NCBI GenBank assembly: GCA_025455125.1
Contig: JALONE010000222.1
Coordinates: 1-7,023 of the forward strand
DNA: 7,023 nt
Direction: 5' to 3'
Source: Bacteroidota bacterium
GTDB lineage: Bacteria; Bacteroidota; Ignavibacteria; UBA10030
This document shows, one piece after another, positions 5,819 through 7,023 of the stretch. Both the position numbers and the translations under genes were made by a program. The notes beneath the pieces are model-generated. The model was not told the DNA's origin, did no database searches, and was given only the letters and a program-made list of their open reading frames with translations. The first letter of the stretch is position 1. Every line of letters begins with the position of its first letter.

Positions 5819-7023
5819 ATGAAACCTCTTCTGCTCCAATTTGCACCCTTGGCCATCCTGTCGCTCACGGTTTGTTCGCCTGCATCCGCCCGGCAAACGA
5901 TCTTTGCGACGCCGCTCAGCGACCGCATCGTGCAGTATTCCATCGACGTGACGCTCGATGTCGACGCCAAGACCCTCACTGGGCGTCAGCGCGTCTCCTG
6001 GAGAAACACTTCAACCAAGCCGGTCTCGGATCTCCAGTTCCATCTCTATCTGAATGCGTTCAAGAATTCTGAGACGACCCTGATGCGGGAGGCTGGAGGT
6101 GTGTTGCGGAATAACACGATGGGGGCAAACGATTGGGGCTGGATCGATGTCGTGCGGATGAAGACGCTCACCGGAGAAGACCTGTCCGCACGGATGCAAT
6201 TCATCCAACCGGACGACGGGAATGTCCATGATCAAACAGTACTTCGCGTCATTCTCCCTCGAGCGGTACCGGCGGGTGAAACGATCGTCGTGGAACTCGA
6301 TTTCACAGCGCGACTTCCGAAGCTTGTTCGTCGAACGGGGTATATGGAAGACTACTACATGGTCGGACAATGGTTCCCGAAACTCGGAGTCTATGAGCCG
6401 GCCGGGATGCGATATTCCACAAACGACGGCTGGAATTGCCACCAGTTCCATGCAAATACGGAGTTCTACGCCGACTTTGGCGTCTACGATGTACGCATCA
6501 CGCTTCCCAAGGCGTACGTGGTCGGTGCGACCGGCGTTCTGGTCTCGGACGTCGTCCGGGGCGATACCGCTCGCACGCTGACATTCAGGGCGGAAGATGT
6601 GCATGACTTCGCATGGACCGCTTCCCCCGATTATCGTGTCGTCGAAAAGAAATGGCGCAATGTCTCTATTCGGTTGCTGACGCACGAACACCGGCTCGGA
6701 GAGATCGCAGATCGGTACGTGCGCGCGACCGAACACGCCCTGGAGTACTTTGCGGATTGGCTGATGCCGTATCCATATCCGATGATCACGGTGGTGGATC
6801 CTGCTTTCAGAGCCGAGGAAGGCGGGGGAATGGAATATCCGATGCTGATCACAGGGGGTTCCTTGCGCGGACTTCCGTCCACCATGCGACTGACCGAGAT
6901 CGTGACCGTCCATGAATTCGGTCACCAATACTGGTACGGTATGATCGGGAGCAACGAGTTCGAGGAAGCGTGGCTGGATGAGGGAGTCAATCAGTATTCG
7001 GAGGGGCGGATCATGTCCTGGGC
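5819..7023 (+). CDS. Secreted M1-family zinc aminopeptidase-like protein (3' end outside window)
   Basis: The frame is open from ATG 5819 to the right edge, 401 codons with no stop. Residues 1-24 (MKPLLLQFAPLAIL..., ending SPASA) form a signal peptide, probably cut by signal peptidase I after ASA; a Cys at 19 does not sit in a good lipobox. Residues about 35-230 match the N-terminal beta-saddle domain of gluzincins (IVQYSIDVTLDVDAKTLTG, WFPKLGVYEP). The catalytic domain has GGGMEYP at 335-341, the counterpart of the GAMEN exopeptidase motif, and HEFGH at 365-369 followed by Glu388 in WLDEG, a perfect HEXXH-X18-E zinc site. Zinc ligands should be His365, His369 and Glu388, with Glu366 as catalyst. 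Family members hydrolyse N-terminal residues from peptides; a periplasmic or surface role is inferred. M1 proteins run to 600-900 residues, so the helical C-terminal part lies outside. It follows the DUF5686 gene by 76 nt. Confidence 0.93.
   Translation, partial: MKPLLLQFAPLAILSLTVCSPASARQTIFATPLSDRIVQYSIDVTLDVDAKTLTGRQRVSWRNTSTKPVSDLQFHLYLNAFKNSETTLMREAGGVLRNNTMGANDWGWIDVVRMKTLTGEDLSARMQFIQPDDGNVHDQTVLRVILPRAVPAGETIVVELDFTARLPKLVRRTGYMEDYYMVGQWFPKLGVYEPAGMRYSTNDGWNCHQFHANTEFYADFGVYDVRITLPKAYVVGATGVLVSDVVRGDTARTLTFRAEDVHDFAWTASPDYRVVEKKWRNVSIRLLTHEHRLGEIADRYVRATEHALEYFADWLMPYPYPMITVVDPAFRAEEGGGMEYPMLITGGSLRGLPSTMRLTEIVTVHEFGHQYWYGMIGSNEFEEAWLDEGVNQYSEGRIMSW

Noticed and set aside
5864..5882. 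Lipoprotein signal (lipobox) in the M1 peptidase
   Set aside because: The residues before Cys19 are L-T-V; Val at -1 is not accepted well by signal peptidase II, and a good ASA signal peptidase I site follows at residues 22-24.
6011..6928. Antisense frame of 305 residues opposite the M1 peptidase
   Set aside because: The + strand carries a perfect HEXXH-X18-E zinc site and a continuous family match; the minus frame is a shadow.

Overview
The window carries five genes, all on the + strand and closely packed, with no RNA genes, CRISPR arrays, insertion sequences or prophage. The mix suggests a moderately GC-rich member of the Bacteroidota/Chlorobi side of the FCB group, such as an Ignavibacteria- or Kapabacteria-like lineage. 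Three things point there: an outer-membrane DUF5686 protein with an N-terminal CarboxypepD_reg-like domain, an M1 peptidase with GGMEYP in place of GAMEN, and a membrane-bound Fe-S oxidoreductase of the EtfD/FadF type. The strong Shine-Dalgarno sequences argue against a classical Bacteroidia or Flavobacteriia genome, where such motifs are usually weak. The taxonomic call is an inference.

Layout: (1) 2-520, the C-terminal 172 residues of an unrecognised protein, possibly a beta-propeller, entering from the left. (2) 555-1478, a complete PhzF-family isomerase/epimerase-like enzyme. (3) 1492-3240, a NarI-like membrane domain fused to two 4Fe-4S motifs and CCG cysteine-rich domains (EtfD/FadF/HdrD-like). 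Its last third is broken: the reading frame stops at 3240, and the rest of the protein resumes in another frame up to 3416. (4) 3427-5742, a secreted CarboxypepD_reg/DUF5686 outer-membrane protein of 771 residues. (5) 5819-7023, the first 401 residues of a secreted M1 zinc aminopeptidase-like protein leaving at the right edge.

Genes 1 to 4 look like one transcription unit. Gaps are 34 nt, 13 nt and 10 nt, and the TAG stops of genes 2 and 3 (the intact frame of gene 3) lie inside the ribosome-binding site of the next gene. The 76-nt gap before gene 5 could hold a weak promoter. The genes do not form an obvious single pathway. Genes 4 and 5 are envelope functions, gene 3 is respiratory electron transfer into the quinone pool, and gene 2 is a soluble enzyme of unknown substrate.

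The most notable observation is the lesion in gene 3. Relative to its family it lacks roughly 80-100 nt that should encode the second CCG motif, and it changes frame at the same point. This is either a real inactivating or altering deletion or a consensus/assembly error. I see no evidence of a previously undescribed multi-gene system.
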